Shown in pieces: positions 1 through 8,141 of a stretch of 29,896 nucleotides of DNA. Origin of the DNA: GCA-2731375 sp964507245 (lineage in GTDB: Bacteria > Pseudomonadota > Alphaproteobacteria > GCA-2731375); NCBI GenBank assembly GCA_964507245.1, contig CAZDQC010000030.1:1-29896 (forward strand), in the 5' to 3' direction. The position numbers were made by a program, and so were the translations under genes. Positions within the stretch are counted from its first letter, which is position 1, and every line of letters begins with the position of its first letter. The notes under the pieces are model-generated. The model did not search any database and was not told where the DNA came from. It was given only the letters and a program-made list of their open reading frames with translations.

Positions 1-1110
1 ACCAGGCAGTTTGGTTCGACCGCCCAGCATCAGGTTGACCTCTGCTCCAACGCCAGCCTCGTGAGCAGCGGCGGCAGCCAAGTCATCAGCGACGGCGCCG
101 AACACCACGCCCCGGGCATCTTTCGCCACCAAGGCAGCCAGCATGCCAACTGTATCGCCGCTGCCGCCACAGCCAGGATTATCCTGGGTATCGGCAATGA
201 CGACGGGTTTCGCAGCGCTTTCGGCCAGACGCATGGCTTCTACTACCGCTTCGTCCGGCGACAGCAGCGGTTGGGCGAAATCCGCTTCCTTCAGAGCGAT
301 CATCTGGGCCAGTTCGTCCACCACCGCATCCGCCACAACCTGATCGTAGGCATGGCAGCTGACCGTCGGCCCGCAATTAGCCAAATCGGAGGGCGGAAAG
401 CCGGCCAAATAGGCCAAGGATAGCATTTCAGCGGTCTGGCGCGAAAACACAGTCTCCACGATACCTTTAGACGGTTCGACCAATGTGCATTGATAATTCA
501 AGGGTAGCAAAAACGGCAGTTGGCGCAGAGCGTGGCCCTGGGGCCGTCCTTCGATCAACAGGCGTTTCATGGCGGCTGCAGCCCGTAGCCCCGTGGCGTG
601 TTGATCCACATGAGGATAAGTGTGATAGGGCAAAATAGCATCCGCCAAGGCCACCATTTGGGGCGTCACATTGGCGTGGTAATCCAGGGTGATGACAACC
701 GCGGCCTCTTCGCCCGCAACGGCTCGCACTCGGCGGAGCAGTTCGCCTTCCGCATCGGCATGATGTTCCGAAACCATGGCGCCGTGTAAGTCCAGATACA
801 CCCCTTCCACAGGCAGCACGTCGGACAAGCGGGCTAGTATTTCGCCGGATATGCGTTCATAGGCATGGGCCGTAACCTCTGGGCCCGGCGTCGTGGAGGT
901 CCACAACAGGGGTGAAAGTTTATGATTGCCGTCATTGCCAGCGATGAAGCCAGCGGTGGAAGCGCCCTGTTTAGCGAATTCGGCCATTACTTCATCACCA
1001 CGCAAAATGCCAGGACGGTCGGCAGGGCGAGCGAAATCTCCATAGTCGGTGACACCGGGCACGAAGCAGTTAGTTTCGTGCATAAAGCCGGCAATCGCAA
1101 TTCTGGCCAT
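1..1110 (-). CDS. M81 family (MlrC-like) metallopeptidase, 3' end beyond the window
   Basis: The minus-strand frame from the ATG at 1110 is open to base 1, giving the first 370 residues of a family that is usually about 480-500 aa long. The C-terminal domain is therefore missing from view. Visible M81/MlrC signatures are the N-terminal HETN (residues 11-14), DLHG (107-110), DYHAN (143-147) and DTQDNPGCGG (307-316). The His and Asp residues in these motifs are the expected zinc ligands. Family members are metal-dependent hydrolases named after the microcystin-degradation protein MlrC, but most chromosomal members have unknown natural substrates. No signal peptide is visible, so a cytoplasmic location is inferred. 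The gene is divergent from the FAD oxidoreductase, with 88 bp between starts, which suggests shared control and possibly joint use of an amino-acid or peptide-like substrate. Confidence 0.9.
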   Translation of the reverse strand, partial: MARIAIAGFMHETNCFVPGVTDYGDFARPADRPGILRGDEVMAEFAKQGASTAGFIAGNDGNHKLSPLLWTSTTPGPEVTAHAYERISGEILARLSDVLPVEGVYLDLHGAMVSEHHADAEGELLRRVRAVAGEEAAVVITLDYHANVTPQMVALADAILPYHTYPHVDQHATGLRAAAAMKRLLIEGRPQGHALRQLPFLLPLNYQCTLVEPSKGIVETVFSRQTAEMLSLAYLAGFPPSDLANCGPTVSCHAYDQVVADAVVDELAQMIALKEADFAQPLLSPDEAVVEAMRLAESAAKPVVIADTQDNPGCGGSGDTVGMLAALVAKDARGVVFGAVADDLAAAAAHEAGVGAEVNLMLGGRTKLPG

Positions 1111-1198
1111 GTTTTTCCGCCAATTCTTGTTTCGAACGGGTATCCTGAACCTATAATACATCGTGACACCGATCCGGCACCAACACGGAAACAAAAGC

Positions 1199-2365
1199 AT
1201 GGCGGATATCATCATTATTGGCGGTAGCATCATGGGGTCCTCAATCGCCTATCATCTGGCCATAACGGGCCGCGCTGGCGATGTCTGCGTAATTGAGCCC
1301 GACCCTGCCTATGAATGGGCGGCGGCACCTCGGTCATCGGGGGGCGTGCGACTCATGCATGGGTTGGTCGAAAATATCGAAATGTCTCGCTATGGCCGCG
1401 AGGTGTATAAGAATTTTGCCCAATTGATGGACGTAGACGGTTTGCCAGGCAGTTTCGATTTCCTGGAACACGGCTATCTTTACCTGGTCGCCGGCCCGGA
1501 CGGTGTTGCGGCCGCCGAAGAAAGTTGGAAGATCCAGACTGGCCTAGGAGTGCCCAACGACTTACTGGACAGGGATGAATTGAGCGCCCGCTTTCCCTCT
1601 TTGTACGTGGGCGATGTGGATGCCGCCATTCATGGGCCACAGGACGGCTTTATCGATCCTCACGCTGCTGTTACTGGTTTCCGCCGCAAGGCCATCAGCT
1701 TGGGTGTTTCATATATCAAGGACAAGGTGGTTGATATTCAGGTGTCGGGCGGCCTAGCCCAAGCCGTAGTGCTAGAATCGGGCGAAATAATTTCCAGTGA
1801 CATCATCGTCAACGTGGCGGGCGCTTGGGGGCCGGAAATTTGTGCCATGGTCGGTATGGAGGTTCCAGTACAACCGCTAAGCCGTAACACTTTTTATTTC
1901 GAAATTCAGGGCGAAGTAGAAACCATGCCCTTGACCAAGGACCCCGCCGGCATCGCCTTTCGGCAAGAGGGCGCTGGGTTTACCGTCGGACAGACCGATA
2001 CGGACGTGGCCTTTGGCTTCAATTGGGAGGTCGACCATGATCTATTCGAAAGCCGTTTTTGGCCAGTTCTCGCTCATCGCGTTCCGGCCTTCGAAGCCTT
2101 GCAGGTGAAACGGGGGTGGGCCGGGCACTATGCCTTCAATCATATGGACGGCAATACCATTATCGGCAAATGGACCGGCGGCCTTGACAATTTCTATATC
2201 GCCACAGGTTTCACTGGGGCAGGTCTGCAGAAAGGTCCCGCCATTGGACGCGCTATGACTGAATTATTGCTGAACGGTGGCTATCAAACCATTGATTTGA
2301 CACGGATGTCCTTTCAACGGGTAATCGACGAGAAACCCCTGATCGAAGTCGGATTCACAGCTTGA
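1199..2365 (+). CDS. FAD-dependent oxidoreductase, DAO (D-amino acid/sarcosine oxidase-like) family
   Basis: A 388-residue protein starting at the ATG at 1199, chosen because the dinucleotide-binding strand begins at once (MADIIIIGG) and the upstream in-frame residues look non-coding. The Rossmann motif GGSIMG (residues 8-13) has Ser where the middle Gly usually lies, a variant common in this DAO subfamily. Other family features are an Arg-rich substrate-loop region (PRSSGGVR), a mid-protein VNVAGAWG segment typical of the FAD-binding fold, and a C-terminal ATGFTGAGLQKGPAIGRAM that packs on the flavin. Members oxidise secondary or tertiary amino acids such as sarcosine, dimethylglycine or D-amino acids. 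The exact substrate cannot be read from sequence. The divergent M81 peptidase is the only close neighbour, and the next gene, the regulator, is convergent. Confidence 0.88.
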   Translation: MADIIIIGGSIMGSSIAYHLAITGRAGDVCVIEPDPAYEWAAAPRSSGGVRLMHGLVENIEMSRYGREVYKNFAQLMDVDGLPGSFDFLEHGYLYLVAGPDGVAAAEESWKIQTGLGVPNDLLDRDELSARFPSLYVGDVDAAIHGPQDGFIDPHAAVTGFRRKAISLGVSYIKDKVVDIQVSGGLAQAVVLESGEIISSDIIVNVAGAWGPEICAMVGMEVPVQPLSRNTFYFEIQGEVETMPLTKDPAGIAFRQEGAGFTVGQTDTDVAFGFNWEVDHDLFESRFWPVLAHRVPAFEALQVKRGWAGHYAFNHMDGNTIIGKWTGGLDNFYIATGFTGAGLQKGPAIGRAMTELLLNGGYQTIDLTRMSFQRVIDEKPLIEVGFTA

Positions 2366-2376
2366 AATGCATAACC

Positions 2377-3054
2377 CTAAACCGACAGGCGATAACCACC
2401 CGGTTCGGTGACCAAAATTTCAGCAGATGACGGATCACTTTCGATTTTTTGCCGCAGTCGATAGATATGGGTTTCTAGAGTATGTGTTGTAACACCAGCA
2501 TTGTAGCCCCACACCTCGTTCAACAGAACTTCCCGGCTAACGGCCTTGCCGCCTTTGCCAAACAAATATTTTAGGATCGACGTTTCTTTTTCGGTCAGGC
2601 GCACCTTTTCATTGCTCTCGCCTTGCAACAGCATTTTGGCTGAAGGACGAAAAATATAAGGGCCAATGGAAAACACCGCCTCGTCAGACAACTCGTGTTG
2701 ACGCAGATGTGAACGTATACAGGCTAGCAGAACGGCGAACTTAAAGGGCTTCATTACGCAATCATTAGCGCCAAATTCCGAAGGCGAAATTGTATCGGCA
2801 TATCTGTCTGCGGTTGTTAACATAATGATGGGGCATTTCACGCCGGATTTGCGCAACATTTTGCAAACTTCCCCACCGTCCAGATCCAAGTTTAACAAAA
2901 TTAGTTCGAAGTGGTGGCTTTTGGATATTTCCGAAGCTTCCGCTCCAGTTGCAGCCTGGAAAGTTGCAAATTCGTTGTGCAAGTCTAATTGCTCGGCCAA
3001 AACGGCACGTAATGAATCTTTGCCGTCTACCAGAAGTATTTTCTTCGCCGTCAT
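2377..3054 (-). CDS. OmpR/PhoB-type transcriptional regulator with a degenerate receiver domain
   Basis: A 225-residue protein. The ATG at 3054 is preferred because MTAKKILLVD is the canonical receiver start and an AGG lies a few bases upstream. The N-terminal receiver (about 1-120) keeps Thr80 and the Lys102-Pro103 pair. However, the position after the third beta strand (LILL) is Asn55 instead of the phospho-acceptor Asp, the following loop is about three residues short, and the second acidic-pocket residue after Asp10 is Gly11. The C-terminal winged helix (about 130-225) is well kept: LTEKETSILKYL, REVLLNEVWGYN, THTLETHIYRLRQKIE and the final TEPGGYRL. No histidine kinase is adjacent. It is divergent from ribA, with 149 bp between starts. 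DNA binding is likely to be independent of phosphorylation (inference). Confidence 0.9.
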   Translation of the reverse strand: MTAKKILLVDGKDSLRAVLAEQLDLHNEFATFQAATGAEASEISKSHHFELILLNLDLDGGEVCKMLRKSGVKCPIIMLTTADRYADTISPSEFGANDCVMKPFKFAVLLACIRSHLRQHELSDEAVFSIGPYIFRPSAKMLLQGESNEKVRLTEKETSILKYLFGKGGKAVSREVLLNEVWGYNAGVTTHTLETHIYRLRQKIESDPSSAEILVTEPGGYRLSV

Positions 3055-3203
3055 AGCTAACCTGCATCGTGCCATAAGTGCGTTGTTTTTTGATATAGAC
3101 AGGTCCTGTAACCGCTGCAAGAAGAACAGCCTTGTTGTGATAGCTTCTAAACCGGAAAATCTTTCACCAAATCTCCCGCGCAGGTATATTGTCTACTACA
3201 ATC
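3055..3203. promoter_or_regulatory. Divergent regulator/ribA intergenic region
   Basis: These 149 bp separate the start codons of two divergent genes, so promoters for both must lie here or in the flanking coding sequence. It contains a short perfect inverted repeat, ACAGG-T-CCTGT, at 3099-3109, which could be an operator half-site pair. Such a small repeat can also occur by chance. I could not assign convincing -35/-10 boxes. Confidence 0.35.
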
Positions 3204-4322
3204 ATGACCACCGACGATAATGTAATTGCTGTTGACCGGGCTATCGCCGAACTGCGGCGCGGGCTCCTAGTCTTGCTGGGAACCGATGGCGAAGACTATG
3301 CCCTAGCTCTAGCAGCGGAGCAGGCCAGCCTTGGCAGTCTAGCCGAAATCTGCAACTGGGGCATGGACGAGACGAACGGCGCCAACAGGGCCGTGTTAGT
3401 GCTGACAGAAAGCCGGGCTCGGGCCTTACATATTAAACCCACCGGCACTGGCGTGGTATTGTTGCCCATAGACCAGAACACGGACGTTGGCTTGGTGCAA
3501 ACCTTGGCAGATGGCAGCACAGACTTAGCCCAGCCTTTGCGCGGGCCCTTCAAACGAGATCGCCGGCCACCTCTCGAAACTGAAATTGCTGCCGTACATT
3601 TGGCTAAGGCGGCGCGCCTTTTGCCCTCCGCCGTGGTGGTGCCGATTACCGACAAATCCCGTCTTTATGCTGCCGAGCGCAAGTTTCTTACGGTCACCAC
3701 CTCTCAGATCTTTGATTTCGAACCTTCGGCCGCCCTCTCTCTACGTCAGGTGGCCGAAGCACCCGTACCACTTGCCGATGCCCAGGATTGCCGTTTAGTC
3801 GCCTTCCGTCCAGCCGATGGTGGCATTGAGCATCTGGCTATAATTATCGGCGACCCAGACCGCCATTCTCCGGTCTTGACCCGCCTGCATTCGGAATGTT
3901 TCACCGGCGACCTTTTGGCTTCAATGAAATGCGATTGCGGAGAACAGTTGCGAGGCGCAATCGCTTTGATGGCGGAACAAGGCAGTGGGGTGTTACTGTA
4001 TCTGGCTCAAGAGGGCCGCGGCATCGGCCTAATGAACAAACTGCGCGCCTATAGCCTACAGGCGGAAGGGTTCGACACCATCGACGCTAACCTCCGGCTA
4101 GGCTTTGATGCCGACGAGCGAGTTTTTCTGCCAGCGGCGCAAATGCTGGGCCTGTTAGGCTTCAACGAAGTGCGCTTGTTGACCAACAACCCTGACAAGG
4201 TGGAAGGGCTGGAAGCCTGCGGTATCACCGTCAGCGAACGGGTGGCGCATAGTTTTCCCGCCAACGTGCACAACGATTTCTATCTGCGCACCAAGAAGGA
4301 TCGATCGGGTCATTTGTTGTAG
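3204..4322 (+). CDS. ribA: GTP cyclohydrolase II with N-terminal RibB-like domain
   Basis: A 372-residue protein. The ATG at 3204 is preferred to an in-frame TTG five codons upstream. The C-terminal part (from about residue 200) is GTP cyclohydrolase II, the first committed step of riboflavin synthesis. Cys232, Cys243 and Cys245 (in HSECF and KCDCGEQ) form the zinc site, and AQEGRGIGL is the catalytic loop. The first 170-odd residues resemble a DHBP synthase fold (VDRAIAELRRG) but lack that enzyme's acidic DED/EN motif, so they are probably not catalytic. This longer architecture is usual in Alphaproteobacteria. The gene lies 76 bp upstream of the YkuD gene and could be co-transcribed with it. 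No FMN riboswitch is recognisable in the 149-bp upstream gap. Confidence 0.93.
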   Translation: MTTDDNVIAVDRAIAELRRGLLVLLGTDGEDYALALAAEQASLGSLAEICNWGMDETNGANRAVLVLTESRARALHIKPTGTGVVLLPIDQNTDVGLVQTLADGSTDLAQPLRGPFKRDRRPPLETEIAAVHLAKAARLLPSAVVVPITDKSRLYAAERKFLTVTTSQIFDFEPSAALSLRQVAEAPVPLADAQDCRLVAFRPADGGIEHLAIIIGDPDRHSPVLTRLHSECFTGDLLASMKCDCGEQLRGAIALMAEQGSGVLLYLAQEGRGIGLMNKLRAYSLQAEGFDTIDANLRLGFDADERVFLPAAQMLGLLGFNEVRLLTNNPDKVEGLEACGITVSERVAHSFPANVHNDFYLRTKKDRSGHLL

Positions 4323-4398
4323 CGGCAATCTACATACTCAGCTAATTGCCTCTAATGTACACAATTAGCAAAACCTTGCTGGGTCAGACCGGCTCGGC

Positions 4399-4902
4399 AT
4401 GATTCACCTCAAAGTTTCAACAGACGGCTGGCTGCAGTGTGGGAACCGAGTGTTCCGCTGCACCCTGGGACGGGGCGGTGTGACCACCGACAAACGGGAA
4501 GGCGATGGTGCCACTCCGGCCGGCGCCTATCCTCTTCGCCAGTTGCTATACCGGCCGGACCGTCTGGCCCCGCCAGCTTGCGCCCTACCCACTACGCCCC
4601 TTCGACCCCGCGATGGATGGTGCGATGACCCGGGTCATAGCGCCTATAACCTTCCAGTCACCTTGCCCCTGGCTGCCAGCGCCGAAAGCATGTGGCGGAA
4701 CGATCATCTCTACGACCTAATGGTGGTGCTGGGTTACAACGACGACCCCGTGGTGCCCGGCTTGGGTAGTGCCATATTCCTGCATATAGCTAGCTCCGAA
4801 TATAGCCCTACCGAAGGATGCATCGCCTTGGCCAAGGAAGATTTGCTCACCGTCCTCGCTGACATAACACCGGGCAGCGATATCCGGATCGAAAACCCTT
4901 AG
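4399..4902 (+). CDS. L,D-transpeptidase catalytic domain (YkuD-type) protein
   Basis: A 167-residue single-domain protein. The YkuD signature is clear: GDGATPAG (residues 36-43), His129 in FLHIAS, and the TEGCIAL motif with catalytic Cys141. The fold normally makes or edits 3-3 peptidoglycan cross-links or attaches proteins to murein through a Cys acyl-enzyme. No signal peptide or membrane segment is visible, as in the YkuD-domain subfamily often found as a short stand-alone gene in Alphaproteobacteria. Its export and true substrate are therefore uncertain. The 3' end overlaps the convergent yggS stop by 4 bp. It follows ribA in the same direction. Confidence 0.85.
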   Translation: MIHLKVSTDGWLQCGNRVFRCTLGRGGVTTDKREGDGATPAGAYPLRQLLYRPDRLAPPACALPTTPLRPRDGWCDDPGHSAYNLPVTLPLAASAESMWRNDHLYDLMVVLGYNDDPVVPGLGSAIFLHIASSEYSPTEGCIALAKEDLLTVLADITPGSDIRIENP

Positions 4903-5603
4903 GGATAAGGCCGCCGCTCGCCGAAGATCGCCGTGCCCACCCGCACAAGGGTGGCGCCGAATTGGATGGCCACCTCGTAATCTGCGCTCATGCCCATGGA
5001 CAGTTCCTTCAGGTCGTTTCGCCGAGCAATTTCCCGTAGCAACGCGAAATGCAAGCTGCATTCCTCGTCCAAAGGCGGGATACACATCAGGCCACGCAGG
5101 TTCAGGCCCAATTCAACTCGCACTAATTCCACGAAGGCATCGGTGTCTTCCGGCCATACGCCGGCCTTTTGTTCCTCTTCTCCGGTGTTTACCTGAATGA
5201 AAACGTCCGGCCGGCGGCCCTGCTTGTCCATTTCGCGGGCTAGGGCACGGGCCAGTTTTGGTCGATCCACGGTCTCGATGACGTCAAACAATGTCACTGC
5301 ATCACGCACCTTGTTGGTTTGTAGAGATCCGATCAGATGCAGGCGCAAGTGCGGGTGGGCTGTTTTCAGCTTGGGCCATTTGGTGAGGGCTTCCTGCACC
5401 CGGTTCTCGCCAAATCTGGACTGACCAGCCCGGATACCGGACAGTATGGTGTCAACCGGCTGGGTCTTAGACACTGCGACCAATGCAATTTCCCTCGGGT
5501 TGCGTCCTGCCGCATTGGCCGCTACGGCTTTGGTGCTCTCAACTTCGGCCAAATTGGTGGCGACGTCGACATCTGTCGCCGCTGGTACCTTGTCAACTGT
5601 CAT
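4899..5603 (-). CDS. yggS: YggS family pyridoxal 5'-phosphate homeostasis protein
   Basis: A 234-residue PLP-binding alpha/beta-barrel protein, matching the normal family length. Lys46 in VAVSKTQP is the predicted PLP Schiff-base lysine. Further signatures are FGENRVQEA, HLIGSLQTNK, QVNTGEEEQKAG, SMGMSADYEVAI and the C-terminal RVGTAIFG. The family buffers free PLP and affects amino-acid and vitamin B6 balance, and it has no confirmed catalytic activity. The N-terminus has about ten more residues than usual before the first helix, but no better start codon is visible. The start lies only 15 bp from that of the divergent ThiE-like gene, so the two promoters must overlap or lie inside the opposing coding sequence. 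Confidence 0.95.
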   Translation of the reverse strand: MTVDKVPAATDVDVATNLAEVESTKAVAANAAGRNPREIALVAVSKTQPVDTILSGIRAGQSRFGENRVQEALTKWPKLKTAHPHLRLHLIGSLQTNKVRDAVTLFDVIETVDRPKLARALAREMDKQGRRPDVFIQVNTGEEEQKAGVWPEDTDAFVELVRVELGLNLRGLMCIPPLDEECSLHFALLREIARRNDLKELSMGMSADYEVAIQFGATLVRVGTAIFGERRPYP

Positions 5604-5618
5604 GGCATTGTCTTCCTC

Positions 5619-6224
5619 ATGTCTGCCGCGACCCTAGCAAAGCTATCCTTCCGTCTCAATCGGGCATCTACTTCTGGTAGCGGTCTGCCTGGAATAATAC
5701 TGATGACCGACCCAGAACGCCTGCCGGATCCGCTGTTGGCTGCCGACCGTCTGCCGGCAGGCAGCGCCATTATTTTGCGCCATTATGATTTTTGGAACCG
5801 GGAAGACCTTGGGCGGCATCTCATGAATATCTGCCGGCAACGGCATGTATACCTATTAGTCTCGGCGGACTATCGCCTCGCCTGGAAAATCGGTGCCCAT
5901 GGCGTACATTTGCCCGAGGCGCTAGCCAAGCGACCGCCGCTTTTAGGGCGTAGGCCCGGCTGGTTGGTGACAGCGGCAGCTCATTCCCTAGCCGCTTTGA
6001 ATCAAGCCGCGCGCATTGGTGCCGATGCGGCCCTGCTGTCGCCCGTATTTGCCACGCAAAGCCATCCCGGCGTCCCCGCCCTGGGCGCCATTCGGTTTGC
6101 TGCCATGGCACGGAAGGCAGCGCTGCCAGTGTATGCCCTGGGTGGTGTTTCGAGCAAAAATGTTGGCCAGTTGGCGCCAAGCCGGGCGGTGGGTGTAGCA
6201 GCGATTTCCGGGTTGGCGCCATGA
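5619..6224 (+). CDS. ThiE/TenI-like protein, atypical thiamine phosphate synthase homologue
   Basis: A 201-residue TIM-barrel protein starting at the ATG at 5619. ThiE-like features are LLVSADYRLAWKIGAHGVHL in the middle, SPVFATQSHPG for the phosphate-binding loop, LGAIRFAAMA, and the C-terminal ALGGVSSKNVGQL. In genuine ThiE the region corresponding to LLVSAD reads LLVND, and the HL motif is followed by GQDD. Here the Asn-Asp pair is Ser-Ala and the acids after HL are absent, so both usual Mg-pyrophosphate ligands appear lost. The protein may have another role or may be a degenerate paralogue. No other thiamine genes are nearby. It is divergent from yggS by 15 bp. Confidence 0.75.
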   Translation: MSAATLAKLSFRLNRASTSGSGLPGIILMTDPERLPDPLLAADRLPAGSAIILRHYDFWNREDLGRHLMNICRQRHVYLLVSADYRLAWKIGAHGVHLPEALAKRPPLLGRRPGWLVTAAAHSLAALNQAARIGADAALLSPVFATQSHPGVPALGAIRFAAMARKAALPVYALGGVSSKNVGQLAPSRAVGVAAISGLAP

Positions 6225-6349
6225 CTCCGAAGTTACGACTTTGGCCCCATGACTTTAACTATAGAACCAGTTAATTATACCCGGCGTAATGACAACAAAT
6301 TCAGGGGGGCTGCCAATCAAATGCGGCCCTGGACCAAGGAACAAATAGA

Positions 6350-7621
6350 ATGCCTGGAAATACCCGTGGGCGAGATAGGGGAGACAAGTCTGATCGCCGA
6401 AGGCAGCCGTCACACACTGGATTACTAGAGTTTTCCGCCCGACAGGATTTCCATTATCGTCCTAACAATGCATCGCCCCAGGCAGAGCAAGCCGGAACGG
6501 GAGGTGGACGTTTTCTTACATCCGCGCAAGGCTTTGCCAACCAGGTCCTAGTGCAGGCACCGCAACAATTTCATATTCATGACACTCAGGTGGCAATCAA
6601 CTGCCTAGCCCACACGGAATGGCCCACTACCAGATACAAGAACCGGCGCATTTTGTTTCTCCTACCCAGTCAGGCGCTAGGGAATAATGTATGTACCTTA
6701 CTGTTTTTACAGGCATTTTTAGAACACTGTCAGCCTAGGGAAGTTGGCGTTTTCTGCGCCCAGTCAGCGAGTGACATCTACCTGCAATCCGGCAATATCA
6801 CCGTTTATGCTCTCTGGCTATCACGCAAAGAACGTCGGCGGTGGGATATGGTCGTAGACCTTGGCCATTTGGAGAGCCGGCGCAAAATCGAATTCTGGCC
6901 CGTGGACATGGAGGCGGACCTGCTAGCAGCGTTCGAATTGAAACCGAGCACACGCTACGCCGACCAAAGGGCGCCCATAACGTCAGATCGCCCCTTGCGA
7001 ATCGGCCTGTTTCCTCTGGCCAGTTCGCCCCTGCGTACTCTACCCGTAGCGGCCACACTGGCCATCATTTATGCCTTGCGGGACAAGGGCCAGATCACCC
7101 TGTGCCTGAATCGTAATCAACGGCAGGGTCTGTTGTTCAGCCAGTCTATTAGACCGGAGTTGCCGCCAACAGTGGAGGTCATCGAGGCTTTTTCGTCCAT
7201 CGGTGATTTGCTCCAAAGTGTAGATCAATGCGACTACATTGTGGCCGCAGATTCAGGGCCGGCGCATATGGCAAAACTGTCGGCTGTACCTGGCGTGGCG
7301 GTTTATACCTCGGCCCCGGGGGATGTCCTGCAAGGCCGGTTCACCAATCTGTCATGCTGGACGGTGCCCTATGTGGGAGATCATTGCTCTGCACCCTGCG
7401 GTCTGGCCGGCGTGCGGATCAGCCGGGACGGGCAGGTGGGTTGTATGGGATCCCTGGGAGTACCCGCTGAGGATCTACCAAAATCGCCTGGGGGAAAACA
7501 TACTGCGACGGTCGATCTCCTGTTTCAAAATCCGGTACCCTGCGTGCACCAGTTACGCGAAAATCCTAATGATTTGATGGAATTTATCGTTGCGGATTTG
7601 AATGATCGCCAAACACTCTGA
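6350..7621 (+). CDS. Glycosyltransferase family 9-like protein, N-terminus uncertain
   Basis: An open frame of 423 codons. From about residue 95 it resembles GT9 (heptosyltransferase-type, GT-B fold): RRILFLLPSQALGNNVCTLLFL mirrors the family's first strand and loop, and DYIVAADSGPAHMAKL is the C-domain nucleotide-sugar loop (D-x-GPAH). Members transfer heptose or related sugars to lipid A core or surface glycans at the inner membrane. The donor and acceptor here are unknown. The first 25 residues are very rich in Arg/Asp/Gly and look non-coding. A better N-terminus begins at the ATG at 6321 in another frame and stops at 6429, so a frameshift near the CACACAC run at about 6412 is possible. 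No RBS is clear at 6350. Confidence 0.65.
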   Translation: MPGNTRGRDRGDKSDRRRQPSHTGLLEFSARQDFHYRPNNASPQAEQAGTGGGRFLTSAQGFANQVLVQAPQQFHIHDTQVAINCLAHTEWPTTRYKNRRILFLLPSQALGNNVCTLLFLQAFLEHCQPREVGVFCAQSASDIYLQSGNITVYALWLSRKERRRWDMVVDLGHLESRRKIEFWPVDMEADLLAAFELKPSTRYADQRAPITSDRPLRIGLFPLASSPLRTLPVAATLAIIYALRDKGQITLCLNRNQRQGLLFSQSIRPELPPTVEVIEAFSSIGDLLQSVDQCDYIVAADSGPAHMAKLSAVPGVAVYTSAPGDVLQGRFTNLSCWTVPYVGDHCSAPCGLAGVRISRDGQVGCMGSLGVPAEDLPKSPGGKHTATVDLLFQNPVPCVHQLRENPNDLMEFIVADLNDRQTL

Positions 7622-7654
7622 GTTCGGCTGCAGGGAAACTCATGACAACAATCC

Positions 7655-7689
7655 AGGCAAACGAAACTATCTTGTGGTTTCGGTTGCCT
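7655..7689. terminator. Imperfect 13-bp hairpin after the GT9-like gene
   Basis: Arms at 7655-7667 (AGGCAAACGAAAC) and 7677-7689 (GTTTCGGTTGCCT) pair with one mismatch around a 9-nt loop, 33 bases after the GT9-like stop codon. The sequence that follows is CAAAAATAAT rather than a T-run, so this is not a canonical intrinsic terminator. It may instead protect an mRNA 3' end or mark a Rho-dependent end. Confidence 0.4.
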
Positions 7690-7824
7690 CAAAAATAATA
7701 CGGGGGGCTTCTTGTTGGCTTTCTAATGATTGGTGGCCGTTCGGTGAATTGTCTTTTCCGGCTGCATATCTCCGGCCGTCGCGAAGACTCGTAATGTTCG
7801 GTTCCGTTGCTTAATTCCCTTTTC

Positions 7825-7995
7825 CTAGGTCGTCCATGACTTAGCGGGTACAAAGCCAAACCTCGGCCGAATTACCATGATAATGCCACTGGAATTGATG
7901 GCCAGGCCTTCATATTCGAAGCGGAGTAGGTCGTAGATATTTGGGTTCCGCCAGAATTGGATCGTCGCTTCGAAGGCCGCCGCCATCGCGCGCAT
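7825..7995 (-). pseudogene. Possible remnant or small hypothetical protein
   Basis: A 56-residue minus-strand frame from the ATG at 7995 to the TAG at 7825. Its composition is protein-like (FEATIQFWRNPNIYDLLRF, then VIRPRFGFVPAKSW), with no low-complexity bias. Just upstream in another frame, about 7999-8052 reads NEILWDLIKDGLNQFKFG before a stop. Together the two look like one reading frame broken by an indel near 7996. I do not recognise the family. It could be a decayed gene tail, a genuine small protein, or a chance open frame. Confidence 0.3.
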
Positions 7996-8141
7996 CAACC
8001 AAATTTAAATTGGTTCAAGCCGTCTTTGATCAAGTCCCAGAGTATTTCATTTTATCGGTTGATTTAAGATAAGATGCTTTTACAAAAAAATGCCAATCAA
8101 ACATCAGATGAAACCGGGTCTGTGCCAACAGACATGATTAG

